Shown here: piece after piece, positions 41,301-51,626 of the stretch
Position numbering within the stretch: position 1 is the stretch's first letter
How the letters are laid out: each line of letters starts with the position of its first letter
From: Tsukamurella sp. M9C
GTDB taxonomy: Bacteria > Actinomycetota > Actinomycetes > Mycobacteriales > Mycobacteriaceae
Assembly (NCBI RefSeq): GCF_020169415.1
Contig: NZ_JAIULG010000002.1
Span: forward strand, 1 to 64,000
Direction: 5' to 3'
Length of the DNA stretch: 64,000 bases
Made by a program: the position numbers and the translations under genes
Notes under the pieces: generated by a model
Told to the model about the DNA's origin: nothing
Databases searched by the model: none
The model's input: the letters and a program-made list of their open reading frames with translations, nothing else

Positions 41301-43409
41301 ATGACGGAACGAATGCTCACGGGAGAACGGGCGGAGCGCGCCCGGCGGGTGATCGAGGCCCTCGCCGGGCCCGGCGCCGCGCTGCGGGACGACCAGGAGA
41401 CGGCGGTCGCCGCGCTGCTCGAGCCCGCGGCGCGCGTTCTCGTGGTGCAGGCCACGGGCTGGGGAAAGTCCGCCGTGTACTGGGTGGCCACCGCGTTGCG
41501 CCGGGCCGAGGGGGCCGGCCCCGCGCTGATCGTCTCGCCGCTGCTCTCGCTCATGCGCGACCAGGTCGCCGCCGCCGAACGCGCCGGCCTGCGCGCAGCC
41601 ACCCTGAATTCGTCCAACTTCGAGGAGTGGAACACGATCGAGGCGGCGCTCGCCGCCGGCGAGATCGACGTGCTGCTCGTCTCGCCGGAACGACTCGCGA
41701 ACCCGTCCTTCGGGCGGCGTGTGCTCGACGCTCTCGAGGGCTCGCTCGGCCTGCTCGTGATCGACGAGGCGCACGCGGTCTCGGACTGGGGCCACGACTT
41801 CCGGCCGGACTACCGCCGCGTGTCCGACGTCCTCACCCGGCTGCACCCGCAGACCCCGGTGCTGGCCACCACCGCCACCGCCAACGCCCGCGTCACCGAG
41901 GACGTGGCAGCCCAGCTCGGCGACGCCACGCTGGTGCTCCGCGGGCCGCTCGCGCGCCGGTCGCTGCAGCTCAACGTCCTGCCGGCGCTGGCGCCGATCA
42001 CCCGGTACGCGTGGGTCGCCCGGCACCTGCCGGACCTGCCCGGCTCGGGCATCGTCTACGCGCTGACGGTGGCCGACGCGGAACGGCTCGTCGACGGCAT
42101 CCGCGCGGTGCACGGCCCCGGGTACCCGGTGGCCGCGTACACCGGCAAGCTCGACCCGGACACCCGCGCCCGCCTCGAGGATGCGCTGCGCGCGAACGAG
42201 ATCAAGGCGCTCGTCGCCACCTCGGCGCTCGGTATGGGCTTCGACAAGCCGGACCTGGGCTTCGTCGTGCACGTCGGCTCGCCGCCCTCGCCGGTCTCGT
42301 ACTACCAGCAGGTCGGCCGTGCCGGCCGCGCCATCGACCACGCCGTCGTCGCGCTGCTCCCGTCGGAGTCCGACGCGGGCGTCTGGGACTACTTCGCCAC
42401 CGCGACCATTCCCGATCCGCAGCAGATGGACCGCGTGCTCGCGGCCTTCGCCGACGACGAGACGGGGGGCGGGCAGTCCGCCATCGCGCTCGAGGCCTCG
42501 ACCGGCATCCGGCGCACCAGGATCGACCTCATGCTCAAGCAGCTCGCGGTCGACGGCGCTGTGGAGCGGGTGGAGGGCGGCTACCGCGCCACCGGCGCGC
42601 CCTGGCACTACGACGGCGCCCACTACGACGGGATCGTCGCCACCCGCCGCCGAGAGGCGGACATCATGCGGGCCTACACGCGCGGCGAGCGCTGCCTGAT
42701 GCAGCTGCTCACCGAATCGCTCGACGATCCCGAGGCCGCGCCCTGCGGCCGCTGCTCGGTCTGCCTCGGGCACGTCCCCGACGGTCTGGGCGAGCCCGTC
42801 CCGCCGGACACCGCGCGGGCGGTCGCGGGGGCGCTGCGCTCCCAGAGTCAGATGCTCGAGCCGCGCAAGATGTGGCCGGGCGGCGTCGCGGGCCGCAAGG
42901 GCCGGATCCAGCCCGACCTCGCGGCCGAGCCCGGCCGGGTGCTGGTCTTCGCGGACGCCCCGGAGTGGACGGGCACCGTCGGGGCGGCGCGCTCCGGCGA
43001 TTCCCAGGCGATCGCCGACCTCGCCGGCGCCGCCGTCGCGGCGCTCTCGCGGTGGCGCGACCAGTGGCGCGCTCGGCCCGAGATCGTCGCCTCCCTGCAG
43101 CTGACCGACCGCCCGGCCCCCGTCGAGCCGGTCGCCGACCGGATCGCCGAGGTGGGCCGGCTGGACCGCGTGACCCTGCCCGTGCCGCGGGGCCCGGCGC
43201 CCGGGCGCGACGCCTCCGGGGCGCAGGAGGCCGCGCACTGGCTGGACGCGATCGACGCAGCTCCCGCCGCGGAGGCGGTCCGCGGCCGATCGGTGCTCCT
43301 CGTGGTCGACGAGTCCGGCACGGGCTGGGCCGTGACCGTCGCGGCGGCCCGGCTCCGGGAGGCCGGAGCGGCCGTGGTGTTGCCGCTGGTGGTGCACCGT
43401 CCCGCCTGA
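41301..43409 (+). CDS. RecQ family ATP-dependent DNA helicase with C-terminal PRTase-like domain
   Basis: 702 residues from ATG 41301, with AGGGGAG upstream. It has helicase motif I ATGWGKSA (Lys56), motif II DEAH at 155-158, motif III TTATAN, and motif VI QVGRAGRAID. A RecQ-Ct zinc site is formed by ERCLMQ and PCGRCSVC. The C-terminal ~130 residues have a phosphoribosyltransferase-like core with the strand-loop VLLVVDESGTGWAVTVAAARL. That fusion is known in actinobacterial RecQ-like helicases and its function is unclear. The enzyme probably unwinds 3'-tailed DNA in repair. Confidence 0.87.
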   Translation: MTERMLTGERAERARRVIEALAGPGAALRDDQETAVAALLEPAARVLVVQATGWGKSAVYWVATALRRAEGAGPALIVSPLLSLMRDQVAAAERAGLRAATLNSSNFEEWNTIEAALAAGEIDVLLVSPERLANPSFGRRVLDALEGSLGLLVIDEAHAVSDWGHDFRPDYRRVSDVLTRLHPQTPVLATTATANARVTEDVAAQLGDATLVLRGPLARRSLQLNVLPALAPITRYAWVARHLPDLPGSGIVYALTVADAERLVDGIRAVHGPGYPVAAYTGKLDPDTRARLEDALRANEIKALVATSALGMGFDKPDLGFVVHVGSPPSPVSYYQQVGRAGRAIDHAVVALLPSESDAGVWDYFATATIPDPQQMDRVLAAFADDETGGGQSAIALEASTGIRRTRIDLMLKQLAVDGAVERVEGGYRATGAPWHYDGAHYDGIVATRRREADIMRAYTRGERCLMQLLTESLDDPEAAPCGRCSVCLGHVPDGLGEPVPPDTARAVAGALRSQSQMLEPRKMWPGGVAGRKGRIQPDLAAEPGRVLVFADAPEWTGTVGAARSGDSQAIADLAGAAVAALSRWRDQWRARPEIVASLQLTDRPAPVEPVADRIAEVGRLDRVTLPVPRGPAPGRDASGAQEAAHWLDAIDAAPAAEAVRGRSVLLVVDESGTGWAVTVAAARLREAGAAVVLPLVVHRPA

Positions 43410-43510
43410 CCCGCGCGAGATGTGGAACACTGGAACACCGAGTGCCGCTCAACACTGGGTGGCCGCATATGCGGGCCTACCGCGACCCGACCACGGAGGA
43501 TTAACCAATC

Positions 43511-43849
43511 ATGGGCAATTTGCTGCTGCCCCTTCTGCTCGTCCTGATGCTCGTCTTCATGTTCTTCCAGTTCCGGAAGCAGAAGAAGCAGATGAACGAG
43601 ACCATGGAGATGCAGGCCGCCCTCACCGTGGGTACCAAGGTCATGACCAGCACGGGCCTGTACGGCACCGTCGTCGGCCTCGGCGAGGACACGATCGACC
43701 TGGAGATCGCCCCCGGCATCAGCACCACCTGGGTGCGGCGCGCCGTCGCCAAGGTCCTGACCCCGGAGGAGCTCGACGCCCCGTCGATCGAGACCATCAC
43801 CGAGGACGAGGGCCAGATCGACCTGGACAAGCGCTCCGAGGACCGCTGA
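43511..43849 (+). CDS. yajC: Preprotein translocase subunit YajC
   Basis: A 112-residue protein with one N-terminal TM (LLLPLLLVLMLVFMFFQ), the KKQKKQM-like basic junction (FRKQKKQMNETMEMQ), and a soluble domain with VGTKVMTSTGLYGTVV. It joins SecDF in the holotranslocon. The gene order yajC-secD-secF is the usual one. There is an 83-bp gap to secD that contains a strong hairpin. Confidence 0.93.
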   Translation: MGNLLLPLLLVLMLVFMFFQFRKQKKQMNETMEMQAALTVGTKVMTSTGLYGTVVGLGEDTIDLEIAPGISTTWVRRAVAKVLTPEELDAPSIETITEDEGQIDLDKRSEDR

Positions 43850-43872
43850 CCCGCATCACCGTCACCACCGAC

Positions 43873-43906
43873 GAACTTCTCCGGCGGACCTCCGCCGGGG
43901 AAGTTC
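43873..43906. repeat. Strong 16-bp hairpin between yajC and secD
   Basis: The arms 43873-43888 and 43891-43906 pair at 15 of 16 positions with a 2-nt loop (GAACTTC... / ...GAAGTTC). It ends 26 bases before the secD start. There is no U-tract after it, so it is more likely an mRNA-stability or attenuation element than a simple terminator. Confidence 0.65.
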
Positions 43907-43932
43907 TCCACGCCGAGGAGTCGTAACCGCCC

Positions 43933-45495
43933 GTGGCCAGGAAAACATCGAGCAGCGACCGCACCGAGTCGCGGCTCCTCATCGCCTTCGGGCTGATCTT
44001 GATCGCGGTCTTCGGGCTGGTGTTCTTCACCGGTGACCGCGAGCCGACGCCCAAACTCGGCATCGACCTGCAGGGCGGCACCTCCGTCGTGCTGCAGGCC
44101 GTCACGCCCGACGGGAAGGCGCCCGAGGCGGAGAAGATGGAGCAGGCGCGCGACATCATCAACAAGCGCGTCAACGGTCTCGGCGTCTCCGGCTCGGAGG
44201 TCAAGATCAGCGGGCGGAACCTGATCATCACCGTGCCCGGCTCCGACGGCGACCAGGCCCGCACCCTCGGCCAGACGGCCCAGCTCAAGGTGCGCCCCGT
44301 GCTGGCGACGCAGGCGGCTCCCGCGGTCAACACGCCCGCGCCCGACCTGACCGATCCGGCGGCCGCGAAGAAGGCGATCGACGAGGCGCGCGCCACGCGC
44401 CAGTCGACCGACCCCGCGGTGCAGAAGAAGGCGATCGAGACCCTCAACTGCAACGCCCCGTCGGACCCGCTGGCCGGCAACGACGACCCGTCGAAGCCCC
44501 TCATCACCTGCGATCGGCCCGACGAGCGCAAGGAGGGGCAACCCAGCGCCGTCTACACGCTGGGCCCCGCGATCATCGACGGTCAGTCGATCAAGAACGC
44601 GTCCTCGGGTATTCCGCAGAACCAGGTCCAGTACGTCGTGACCCTCGAGTTCACCGGCGAGGCCTCGCGGGTGTGGGCGGACTTCACCTCGAAGAACGTC
44701 GGCAAGCAGGCCGCCTTCGTCCTCGACTCGCAGGTCATCACCGCGCCGAACATCAACGGCCCGATCACCGGCGGCCAGACCCAGATCACGGGCGACTTCA
44801 ACCAGCAGACGGCCGGCGACCTGGCGGGCGTGCTCAAGTACGGCTCGCTGCCGCTCTCGTTCAAGCCCGGCACCGCGCAGACCGTGAGCGCGACGCTCGG
44901 CTTCGAGTCCCTCAAGGCCGGCCTCATCGCCGGCGCGATCGGCCTGGTCCTCGTGCTCATCTACGCGCTGGCCTACTACCGCGCGCTCGGCGTGCTCGTC
45001 GCGCTGTCGCTGGCGCTGTCGATCGCCCTGCTCTACGGCCTCCTCGTGCTGCTGGGCCGGTGGATCGGCTACTCGCTCGACCTCGCGGGCATCGCCGGCA
45101 TCATCATCGGCATCGGCATGACCGCCGACTCCTTCGTCGTCTACTTCGAACGCATCAAGGACGAGATCAGAGAAGGCCGGAGTTTCCGGTCCGCGGTCCC
45201 ACGCGGCTGGGCGAGCGCCCGCCGCACCATCTGGACGGGCAACGCGGTCTCGCTGCTCTCCGCCGTCGTGCTCTACGTGCTGGCCGTGGGCGACGTGCAG
45301 GGCTTCGCCTTCACGCTCGGCCTGTCGACCATCCTCGACGTCGTCATCGTCTTCCTCGTGACGCACCCGCTCGTGTACTTCGCATCGAAGACCGAGTTCT
45401 TCGCCAAGCCGTCGATGAACGGCCTCGGCGCCGTGGCCGCGATCGGCCGTGAGCGCAAGCGCGCCGCAGCTACCACCGGGGAGGCGTCCGCATGA
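43933..45495 (+). CDS. secD: Protein translocase subunit SecD
   Basis: A 520-residue, six-TM RND-type protein. After TM1 come the conserved GIDLQGGTSVVLQ and a large periplasmic P1 domain. The later part has the transmembrane D-x-x-V-x-x-F motif AGIIIGIGMTADSFVVYFERIKDE with the proton-relay Asp. It uses the proton gradient to pull preproteins out of SecYEG. GTG start; the stop overlaps secF (ATGA). Confidence 0.95.
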   Translation: MARKTSSSDRTESRLLIAFGLILIAVFGLVFFTGDREPTPKLGIDLQGGTSVVLQAVTPDGKAPEAEKMEQARDIINKRVNGLGVSGSEVKISGRNLIITVPGSDGDQARTLGQTAQLKVRPVLATQAAPAVNTPAPDLTDPAAAKKAIDEARATRQSTDPAVQKKAIETLNCNAPSDPLAGNDDPSKPLITCDRPDERKEGQPSAVYTLGPAIIDGQSIKNASSGIPQNQVQYVVTLEFTGEASRVWADFTSKNVGKQAAFVLDSQVITAPNINGPITGGQTQITGDFNQQTAGDLAGVLKYGSLPLSFKPGTAQTVSATLGFESLKAGLIAGAIGLVLVLIYALAYYRALGVLVALSLALSIALLYGLLVLLGRWIGYSLDLAGIAGIIIGIGMTADSFVVYFERIKDEIREGRSFRSAVPRGWASARRTIWTGNAVSLLSAVVLYVLAVGDVQGFAFTLGLSTILDVVIVFLVTHPLVYFASKTEFFAKPSMNGLGAVAAIGRERKRAAATTGEASA

Positions 45496-46628
45496 CCGAC
45501 ACCAGCATCGAGAGCGAGAAGAAGGCCTCGTTCTTCACCAAGCTCTACACCGGCACCGGCGCCTTCGACATCGTCGGCAAGCGCAACCGGTACTACCTCG
45601 CGACCGGCGTCATCATCGTGATCGCCATCCTGGGCATCCTGATCCCCGGCTTCAAGTTCAGCATCGACTTCGAGGGCGGCACGCAGATCTCGTTCCCCGT
45701 GGGGAACGCCCAGGTCGACACGGCCAAGGTGCGCGAGACGGTGCGCGAGGCGACGGGCGTCGAGCCCTCGGCCGTGCAGACCGCCGGCACCGGCGCGGCG
45801 CAGACCTACCAGGTGGCGCTGTCCGAGCTGAGCAACAACCAGATCACCCAGGCGCGGGACGCCCTGTTCGAGACCTTCCACCCGCCCGCGCAGGACGGCA
45901 AGCCGGCCGAGAACACGATCAGTTTCTCGGGCGTGAGCTCGACCTGGGGCGATCAGATCACCCAGCGCGGACTCCTGGCCCTCGCGGTCTTCCTCGTGCT
46001 GGTCACGGTGTACATCGCCGTCCGCTTCCGCGAGTGGGACATGGCGCTCGCCGCGCTCGCGTCGCTGTTCTTCGACGTGGTGGTCACGGCCGGCGTGTAC
46101 GCCTGGTCCGGTTTCGAGGTCAGCCCGGCGACGGTGATCGGCCTGCTCACGATCCTCGGCTTCTCGCTGTACGACACGGTCGTCGTCTTCGACAAGGTCG
46201 AGGAGAACGTGCGCGGCGTGCTCAACACCAGTAGGCGCACGTACGCCGAACAGGCGAACCTCGCGATCAACCAGACGCTCATGCGCTCGATCAACACCAC
46301 GGTGATCTCGGCGCTGCCGATCATCGCGCTGATGGTCGTCGCCGCCGGCATGCTCGGCGTCGGCACGCTCATGGACCTGGGCCTGATCCAGCTGGTCGGC
46401 GTCGTGGTCGGCACCTACTCGTCGGTCTTCTTCGCGGCGCCGCTGCTGGTCACGCTCAAGGAGCGCCGCCCGCAGTACAAGGCGCACAACGAGAAGGTGC
46501 TGGCCCGCCGGGCGCGCGCCGAGGCAGGGGAGACCGCCGACGCGGTGGCCGCGACGGATGCGGGCGCGGTGCAGCTCGACAAGGCGCCGGCCCGCCCGCA
46601 GACCAAGCGCAGCCGTCGTCGTGACTGA
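45492..46628 (+). CDS. secF: Protein translocase subunit SecF
   Basis: A 378-residue, six-TM partner of SecD. It has [17 protein letters not shown] after TM1, then [20 protein letters not shown] containing the SecF signature Asp, and a C-terminal RNA-like basic tail (KRSRRRD). It overlaps secD upstream and apt downstream. The latter 8-base overlap means secF and apt are directly coupled, with no lipoprotein gene between them as in M. tuberculosis. Confidence 0.95.
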   Translation: MTDTSIESEKKASFFTKLYTGTGAFDIVGKRNRYYLATGVIIVIAILGILIPGFKFSIDFEGGTQISFPVGNAQVDTAKVRETVREATGVEPSAVQTAGTGAAQTYQVALSELSNNQITQARDALFETFHPPAQDGKPAENTISFSGVSSTWGDQITQRGLLALAVFLVLVTVYIAVRFREWDMALAALASLFFDVVVTAGVYAWSGFEVSPATVIGLLTILGFSLYDTVVVFDKVEENVRGVLNTSRRTYAEQANLAINQTLMRSINTTVISALPIIALMVVAAGMLGVGTLMDLGLIQLVGVVVGTYSSVFFAAPLLVTLKERRPQYKAHNEKVLARRARAEAGETADAVAATDAGAVQLDKAPARPQTKRSRRRD

Positions 46629-47181
46629 CGCGGCCCGCGCGGCCGTCGCCGCGCACACGCGGCACGTCGCCGGCTTCCCGGAGCCGGGGGTGGTCTTCGC
46701 CGACCTCACGCCGGTCTTCGCCGACGGTGCCGCACTCGCCGCCGTCATCGACGGTCTCGCCGCGGCCGGTCGCGGGCCGGACGGCGACGCCACCGTCGAC
46801 CTGGTGGCCGGGCTGGACGCGCGGGGCTTCCTCCTGGGTTCCGGCGTGGCCCTGCGCCTGGGCGTGGGCACTCTCGCGGTGCGGAAGGCCGGCAAGCTGC
46901 CGCCGCCCGTGCTGCGTGAGGAGTACCAGCTCGAATACGGCTCCGCGGCGCTGGAGATCCCCGCGGAGGGCATCGCGCTGGAGGGCAAGCGGATCCTCAT
47001 CGTCGACGACGTGCTCGCCACCGGCGGCACCGTCTCGGCGGCGGTCGCGCTGCTGCGGCGCGCGGGCGCGATCGTCGACCGCGTCTCGGTCGTCCTCGAG
47101 CTCGAGGCGCTCGGCGGACGCGCCCGACTGCAGGAATTGCCCGGCGGTGCCATCGCGGTGTCGGCTATCTCGGTAGGCTGA
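46621..47181 (+). CDS. apt: Adenine phosphoribosyltransferase
   Basis: A 186-residue type I PRTase that salvages adenine to AMP with PRPP. The PRPP-binding motif is [19 protein letters not shown], preceded by a [16 protein letters not shown] segment and the flexible loop [24 protein letters not shown] 46621 lies inside the secF end and is the first start compatible with homologues. It leads into the rel gene after ~40 nt. The grouping of apt and rel fits joint control of purine salvage and (p)ppGpp. Confidence 0.94.
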   Translation: MTDAARAAVAAHTRHVAGFPEPGVVFADLTPVFADGAALAAVIDGLAAAGRGPDGDATVDLVAGLDARGFLLGSGVALRLGVGTLAVRKAGKLPPPVLREEYQLEYGSAALEIPAEGIALEGKRILIVDDVLATGGTVSAAVALLRRAGAIVDRVSVVLELEALGGRARLQELPGGAIAVSAISVG

Positions 47182-47220
47182 ATCCCTAGTCCAGTCACGT
47201 CGTCCGGGCGGGGAGGCACC

Positions 47221-49563
47221 ATGTCGCTGCAGTCTCAGGGTTCCGACTCCGCGGGTACGCCTGTCGCCTCGTCGCAGCCGGCCCCGCCCAACCTCGAGAC
47301 GACGGGCTCGACCACCCGCCGGGTCCGGGCGCGCCTCGCCCGCCGGATGACGGGCACGCGCAACCACGTCCGGCCGGTCCTGGAACCGCTGGTGGCCCTG
47401 CACCGGGAGGTGTATCCGAAGGCGGACGTCGCGCTGATCGAGCGCGCCTACGACGTCGCGGAGCAGCGGCACGCCAGCCAGATGCGCAAGTCGGGCGACC
47501 CGTACATCACCCATCCGCTGGCCGTGGCGACGATCCTCGCCGAGCTGGGCATGGACACCACGACGCTGGTCGCGGCGCTGCTGCACGACACCGTCGAGGA
47601 CACCGGGTACACGCTCGAGCAGCTCACCGCCGAGTTCGGCTCCGAGGTGGCGCACCTCGTGGACGGCGTCACCAAGCTCGACAAGGTGGCGCTCGGCAAC
47701 GCCGCCGAGGCCGAGACGATCCGCAAGATGATCATCGCGATGGCCCGCGACCCGCGGGTGCTGGTGATCAAGGTCGCGGACCGGCTGCACAACATGCGCA
47801 CGATGCGCTTCCTGCCGCCGGAGAAGCAGGCCCGCAAGGCCCGCGAGACCCTCGAGGTGATCGCGCCGCTCGCGCACCGCCTGGGTATGGCGACGGTGAA
47901 GTGGGAGCTGGAGGACCTGGCCTTCGCCATCCTCCACCCGAAGAAGTACGACGAGATCGTGCGGCTCGTCGCCGACCGCGCACCGTCGCGCGACACCTAC
48001 CTGGCGGCCGTGCGCGCCGAGATCAACGGCGCGCTGTCGGCCCAGCGGATCGTCGCCGACGTGCAGGGACGGCCCAAGCACTACTGGTCGATCTACCAGA
48101 AGATGATCGTCAAGGGCCGCGACTTCGACGACATCCACGACCTGGTCGGCGTGCGGATCCTGTGCGACGAGGTGCGCGACTGCTACGCCGCGGTCGGCGT
48201 GGTCCACTCGCTGTGGCAGCCGATGGCCGGCCGGTTCAAGGACTACATCGCGCAGCCGCGCTACGGCGTCTACCAGTCGCTGCACACCACGGTGATCGGC
48301 CCGGAGGGCAAGCCGCTCGAGGTGCAGATCCGCACCCGGGAGATGCACCGCACCGCCGAGTTCGGCATCGCCGCGCACTGGCGGTACAAGGAGACCAAGG
48401 GGCGCTCCGGCGGCGGCGCCAAGGGCTCGGACCTGACCGAGGTCGACGACATGGCGTGGATGCGCCAGCTGCTCGACTGGCAGCGGGAGGCCGCGGACCC
48501 GGGGGAGTTCCTCGAATCGCTCCGCTACGACCTCGCGGTCAAGGAGATCTTCGTCTTCACCCCCAAGGGCGACGTGATCACGCTGCCCGCGGGTAGCACC
48601 CCCGTGGACTTCGCCTACGCCGTGCACACCGAGGTGGGTCATCGGTGCATCGGCGCCCGCGTCAACGGCCGGCTCGTGGCGCTCGAGCGCAAGCTCGAGA
48701 ACGGCGAGGTCGTCGAGGTCTTCACCAGCAAGGCCGAGAGCGCGGGCCCGTCGCGCGACTGGCAGACGTTCGTCGTCTCCCCGCGGGCCAAGGCCAAGAT
48801 CCGGCAGTGGTTCGCCAAGGAGCGCCGCGAGGAGGCGCTGGAGAACGGCCGCGACGCCATCGCCAAGGAGGTGCGCCGTTCGGGCCTCCCACTGCAGCGC
48901 CTGACGAACGCGGAGTCGATGGCGGGGATCGCCAAGGAACTGCGCTACGCGGACGTCTCCGCGCTGTACACGGCCGTGGGCGAGCACCAGGTGTCCGCGC
49001 ACACCGTCGTGCAGCGGATGCTCGAGCAGCTGGGCGGCATCGAGGAGGCGACGGAGGAGCTGGCCGAGCGCAGCACCCCGTCGACGATCTCGGGTCCGAC
49101 CGCGACGACCGACGTGGGCGTGCTCGTCACCGGGCAGCCGGGCGTGCTCGCGAAGCTCGCCAAGTGCTGCACGCCCGTGCCGGGCGACGAGATCGTCGGC
49201 TTCGTGACCCGCGGCGGCGGCGTCAGCGTGCACCGCACCGACTGCACCAACGTCGCCGAGCTCCGCAAGGAGCCCGAGCGCTTCCTGGACGTGAAGTGGG
49301 CGCCGTCCGCGTCGTCGGTGTTCCTGGTCGCGATCCAGGTCGAGGCGCTCGACCGGCACCGCCTGCTCTCGGACGTGACGAAGGTGCTCGCCGACGAGAA
49401 GGTCAACATCCTCTCCGCCTCGGTGACCACGTCGCGCGACCGGGTCGCCGTGTCGCGCTTCACCTTCGAGATGGGGGACCCGAAGCACCTCGGGCACGTG
49501 CTCAACGTCGTGCGCAACGTGGAGGGCGTCTACGACGTCTACCGTGTGACCTCGGCGCAGTAG
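47221..49563 (+). CDS. rel: Bifunctional (p)ppGpp synthetase/hydrolase Rel
   Basis: A 780-residue long RSH protein. The HD hydrolase domain has [18 protein letters not shown] and the HD motif in LLHDTVEDT. The synthetase domain has [13 protein letters not shown] and the [12 protein letters not shown] strand. TGS ([19 protein letters not shown]), a zinc-finger/RIS region ([15 protein letters not shown]) and a C-terminal ACT domain follow. It makes and degrades the stringent alarmone in response to uncharged tRNA on ribosomes. GGGGAGG precedes the ATG. Both active sites look intact. Confidence 0.96.
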   Translation: MSLQSQGSDSAGTPVASSQPAPPNLETTGSTTRRVRARLARRMTGTRNHVRPVLEPLVALHREVYPKADVALIERAYDVAEQRHASQMRKSGDPYITHPLAVATILAELGMDTTTLVAALLHDTVEDTGYTLEQLTAEFGSEVAHLVDGVTKLDKVALGNAAEAETIRKMIIAMARDPRVLVIKVADRLHNMRTMRFLPPEKQARKARETLEVIAPLAHRLGMATVKWELEDLAFAILHPKKYDEIVRLVADRAPSRDTYLAAVRAEINGALSAQRIVADVQGRPKHYWSIYQKMIVKGRDFDDIHDLVGVRILCDEVRDCYAAVGVVHSLWQPMAGRFKDYIAQPRYGVYQSLHTTVIGPEGKPLEVQIRTREMHRTAEFGIAAHWRYKETKGRSGGGAKGSDLTEVDDMAWMRQLLDWQREAADPGEFLESLRYDLAVKEIFVFTPKGDVITLPAGSTPVDFAYAVHTEVGHRCIGARVNGRLVALERKLENGEVVEVFTSKAESAGPSRDWQTFVVSPRAKAKIRQWFAKERREEALENGRDAIAKEVRRSGLPLQRLTNAESMAGIAKELRYADVSALYTAVGEHQVSAHTVVQRMLEQLGGIEEATEELAERSTPSTISGPTATTDVGVLVTGQPGVLAKLAKCCTPVPGDEIVGFVTRGGGVSVHRTDCTNVAELRKEPERFLDVKWAPSASSVFLVAIQVEALDRHRLLSDVTKVLADEKVNILSASVTTSRDRVAVSRFTFEMGDPKHLGHVLNVVRNVEGVYDVYRVTSAQ

Positions 49564-49605
49564 CGTTCCGCCGGCACCGCACGGTCGCGGCGCGCCCCGA
49601 ACGAC

Positions 49606-49633
49606 GAAGGCCCCCGCCGGAGCGGGGGCCTTC
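49606..49633. terminator. Bidirectional intrinsic terminator
   Basis: A perfect 12-bp stem, GAAGGCCCCCGC / GCGGGGGCCTTC, with a CGGA loop lies between the convergent rel and peptidylprolyl-isomerase genes. It has short T/A-containing flanks on both sides, so it can serve both transcripts. Confidence 0.85.
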
Positions 49634-49646
49634 CTCGTACGTCGGA

Positions 49647-50780
49647 CTACTGGCCGGCGAGGGCCATGGTGGTGATGTTCACCGGGTCCTTGGGCTTACC
49701 GTCGGTGACGGGGGTGCCCGGCTTCGGGGCCGGGTCGCCCGGCTTCGGGACGATGCCCTTCTTCGCGATCATCTGCAGCACGGTCAGGCCGGCGTCATCC
49801 GTCTTGCCGATCACCGAGTAGTTCGCGGGCAGCGTGGTGTCCTTGTAGACGAGGAAGAACTGGCTCGAGCCCGTGTTGTAGGTGCCCTCCTGGCCCGTCT
49901 GCGGGTTCGACTGCTGGTTCGCGTTCGCGACGGCGATCGTCCCGGCCGGGTAGATCACGTTCTGCGAGGCCGCCATCGGGTTGGCCTCCGCGGTCGCCGG
50001 CTTGAGGAACTTCGGCGCCTCGTCGGGCGAGGTCCAGCTCGGGCCGCCGAGGCCGGTGGCCGACGGGTCGCCGCACTGCAGCACGTAGAGGCCGCTCTTC
50101 TTGTCGGCGGCTTCGCTGGCCGTCTCGCGGTGGCAGGTCGTGGCGTCGAAGAACTTGGCCTGCATCAGTGCGACGAAGGTCTCCACGTTGCACGGCGCCT
50201 TCGAGCGATCGAGCTCGAAGCCGATGGGGCCCGCGTTGGTGGTGATGGTGCCCGTCATGGTGCCGGTGTTCGGGACGTCCTTGCCCTCGGGCTTGGTGAG
50301 CGACTTGTTGCGCTCGGCGAGCCTGTCCAGCTGCGGCAGCTGCTTCTCCGCCTCCGCGATCGTCTTCTCCGAGGCGTCGGTCTGCTCGATCGCCGCGTCG
50401 ATCTGCTGCTTGAAGGAGGCCTGCTGATCCGCGGGCATCGTCGGCAGGCGCTTCTGCGCGTCGGCGATCTGGGTACGCATCGTCGCGATCTGCTTCTTCT
50501 GCGCGTCGAGGTTCTTGCGCGCATCGGCCGCGGGGTCGCGGTCGCCGAAGTCACAGGTCACGTGGAGCGACTTGTACTTGTTCTCCGCGGCCACGCGCAG
50601 GGGAGCGCGGGGACCCGCCGGGACCCAGATGTAGGCGGCCACGACGGCGGCCACCGCCACCACGGCGACACCTGCTCCGATGGCCTTCACCTTGCGCTTG
50701 CGCGCGTCGGACTCACGCCGCTCGTTCTGCTTGGCCAGCTTCTCGCGGGCTGCCTGGCGGCGCTCTTCATTGCTCGGCAC
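49647..50780 (-). CDS. Membrane-anchored cyclophilin-type peptidyl-prolyl isomerase (Rv2582-like)
   Basis: A 377-residue protein. A basic N-terminus precedes a TM at about 32-52 and a coiled-coil segment (~80-150; heptads in NLDAQKKQIATMRTQIADAQ) with Lys/Glu/Gln repeats. The cyclophilin domain (~170-360) has GFELDRSKAPCNVETFVALM, FFDATTCHRE, YPAGTIAVANA, and SSQFFLVYKDT. The catalytic region is divergent, with a CHRE in place of the usual FHR. It faces outside the membrane and may help fold exported proteins. AGGAGG lies upstream of the GTG. It converges with rel. Confidence 0.85.
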   Translation of the reverse strand: MPSNEERRQAAREKLAKQNERRESDARKRKVKAIGAGVAVVAVAAVVAAYIWVPAGPRAPLRVAAENKYKSLHVTCDFGDRDPAADARKNLDAQKKQIATMRTQIADAQKRLPTMPADQQASFKQQIDAAIEQTDASEKTIAEAEKQLPQLDRLAERNKSLTKPEGKDVPNTGTMTGTITTNAGPIGFELDRSKAPCNVETFVALMQAKFFDATTCHRETASEAADKKSGLYVLQCGDPSATGLGGPSWTSPDEAPKFLKPATAEANPMAASQNVIYPAGTIAVANANQQSNPQTGQEGTYNTGSSQFFLVYKDTTLPANYSVIGKTDDAGLTVLQMIAKKGIVPKPGDPAPKPGTPVTDGKPKDPVNITTMALAGQ

Positions 50781-50888
50781 GGTGTGACGACCTCCTCATT
50801 ACCGACATCCGGCGGGCACAACTGATCGCCAAGTCTGCCAGCTAAACCTGATAGACGCCGTCACCGGGTCTGGTGCCACAATGGTCGG

Positions 50889-51626
50889 ATGCTGATCACC
50901 GGATTCCCCGCGGGGGTGTTCCAGACCAATTGCTACGTCGTCGCGGCCGGTCCGGACTCCGACGCCGTCGTCATCGACCCCGGTCAGGACGCCGTCGCGC
51001 CGCTCAAGCAGTTGCTGGCCGAGCATCGCCTGAACCCGGTCGCGGTCCTGCTCACGCACGGTCACCTCGACCACACGTGGACCGCGCAGCCCTTCGCCGA
51101 CGAGTACGGCATCCCCGTCCACATCCACGACGGCGACCGGGCGATGCTCGCGGATCCCGCCGTCGGCATCGGCGCCGCGCTCGGCGCGATGATCGGCGAC
51201 CAGGTCTTCGTCGAGCCGCAGAAGGTCATCGACCTCGTCGACGGCGAGCCCGTCACCCTCGCCGGGATCACGTTCGGCGTGGACCATGCGCCGGGCCACT
51301 CCGCGGGCTCGATCGTCTTCACCGTCGAGGCCCCCGCCGTCGACGGTGCCGGAACCCCTGTCGAGGGCGAGACCGTCACCGTCGCCTTCGACGGCGACGT
51401 ACTGTTCCAGGGTTCGATCGGCCGGACGGACCTGCCGGGCGGCAGCCACGAGCGGCTCCTCGAATCCATCGCGGCGAAGCTGCTGCCCCTGCGCGACGAC
51501 ACCGTCGTCCTGCCCGGGCACGGCCCCGCCACCACCATCGGACGGGAGCGGGCGTCGAACCCGTTCCTGCAGGGCCTCACCGGCACGCAGACGCCGGGTG
51601 AGCGGAAAGGACGATACGGACTGTGA
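50889..51626 (+). CDS. MBL-fold metallo-hydrolase (Rv2581c-like, glyoxalase II family)
   Basis: A 245-residue metallo-beta-lactamase-fold enzyme. The metal motif His57-x-His59-x-Asp61-His62 ([10 protein letters not shown]) is complete, with [13 protein letters not shown] and an Asp in [13 protein letters not shown], then a [12 protein letters not shown] His. Family members hydrolyse S-lactoylglutathione-type thioesters; in an organism without glutathione the substrate would differ. It overlaps hisS by four bases. The candidate -10 (CACAAT) lies six bases before ATG 50889. Confidence 0.88.
   Translation: MLITGFPAGVFQTNCYVVAAGPDSDAVVIDPGQDAVAPLKQLLAEHRLNPVAVLLTHGHLDHTWTAQPFADEYGIPVHIHDGDRAMLADPAVGIGAALGAMIGDQVFVEPQKVIDLVDGEPVTLAGITFGVDHAPGHSAGSIVFTVEAPAVDGAGTPVEGETVTVAFDGDVLFQGSIGRTDLPGGSHERLLESIAAKLLPLRDDTVVLPGHGPATTIGRERASNPFLQGLTGTQTPGERKGRYGL

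Noticed and set aside
40158-43430. Minus-strand open frame of about 1,090 residues opposite the hydrolase, CMD and RecQ genes
   Set aside because: It is a shadow of three genes with intact motifs.
46456-49497. Minus-strand open frame of about 1,000 residues opposite apt and rel
   Set aside because: It is antisense to the conserved apt and rel genes, with no domain and shadow-like composition.
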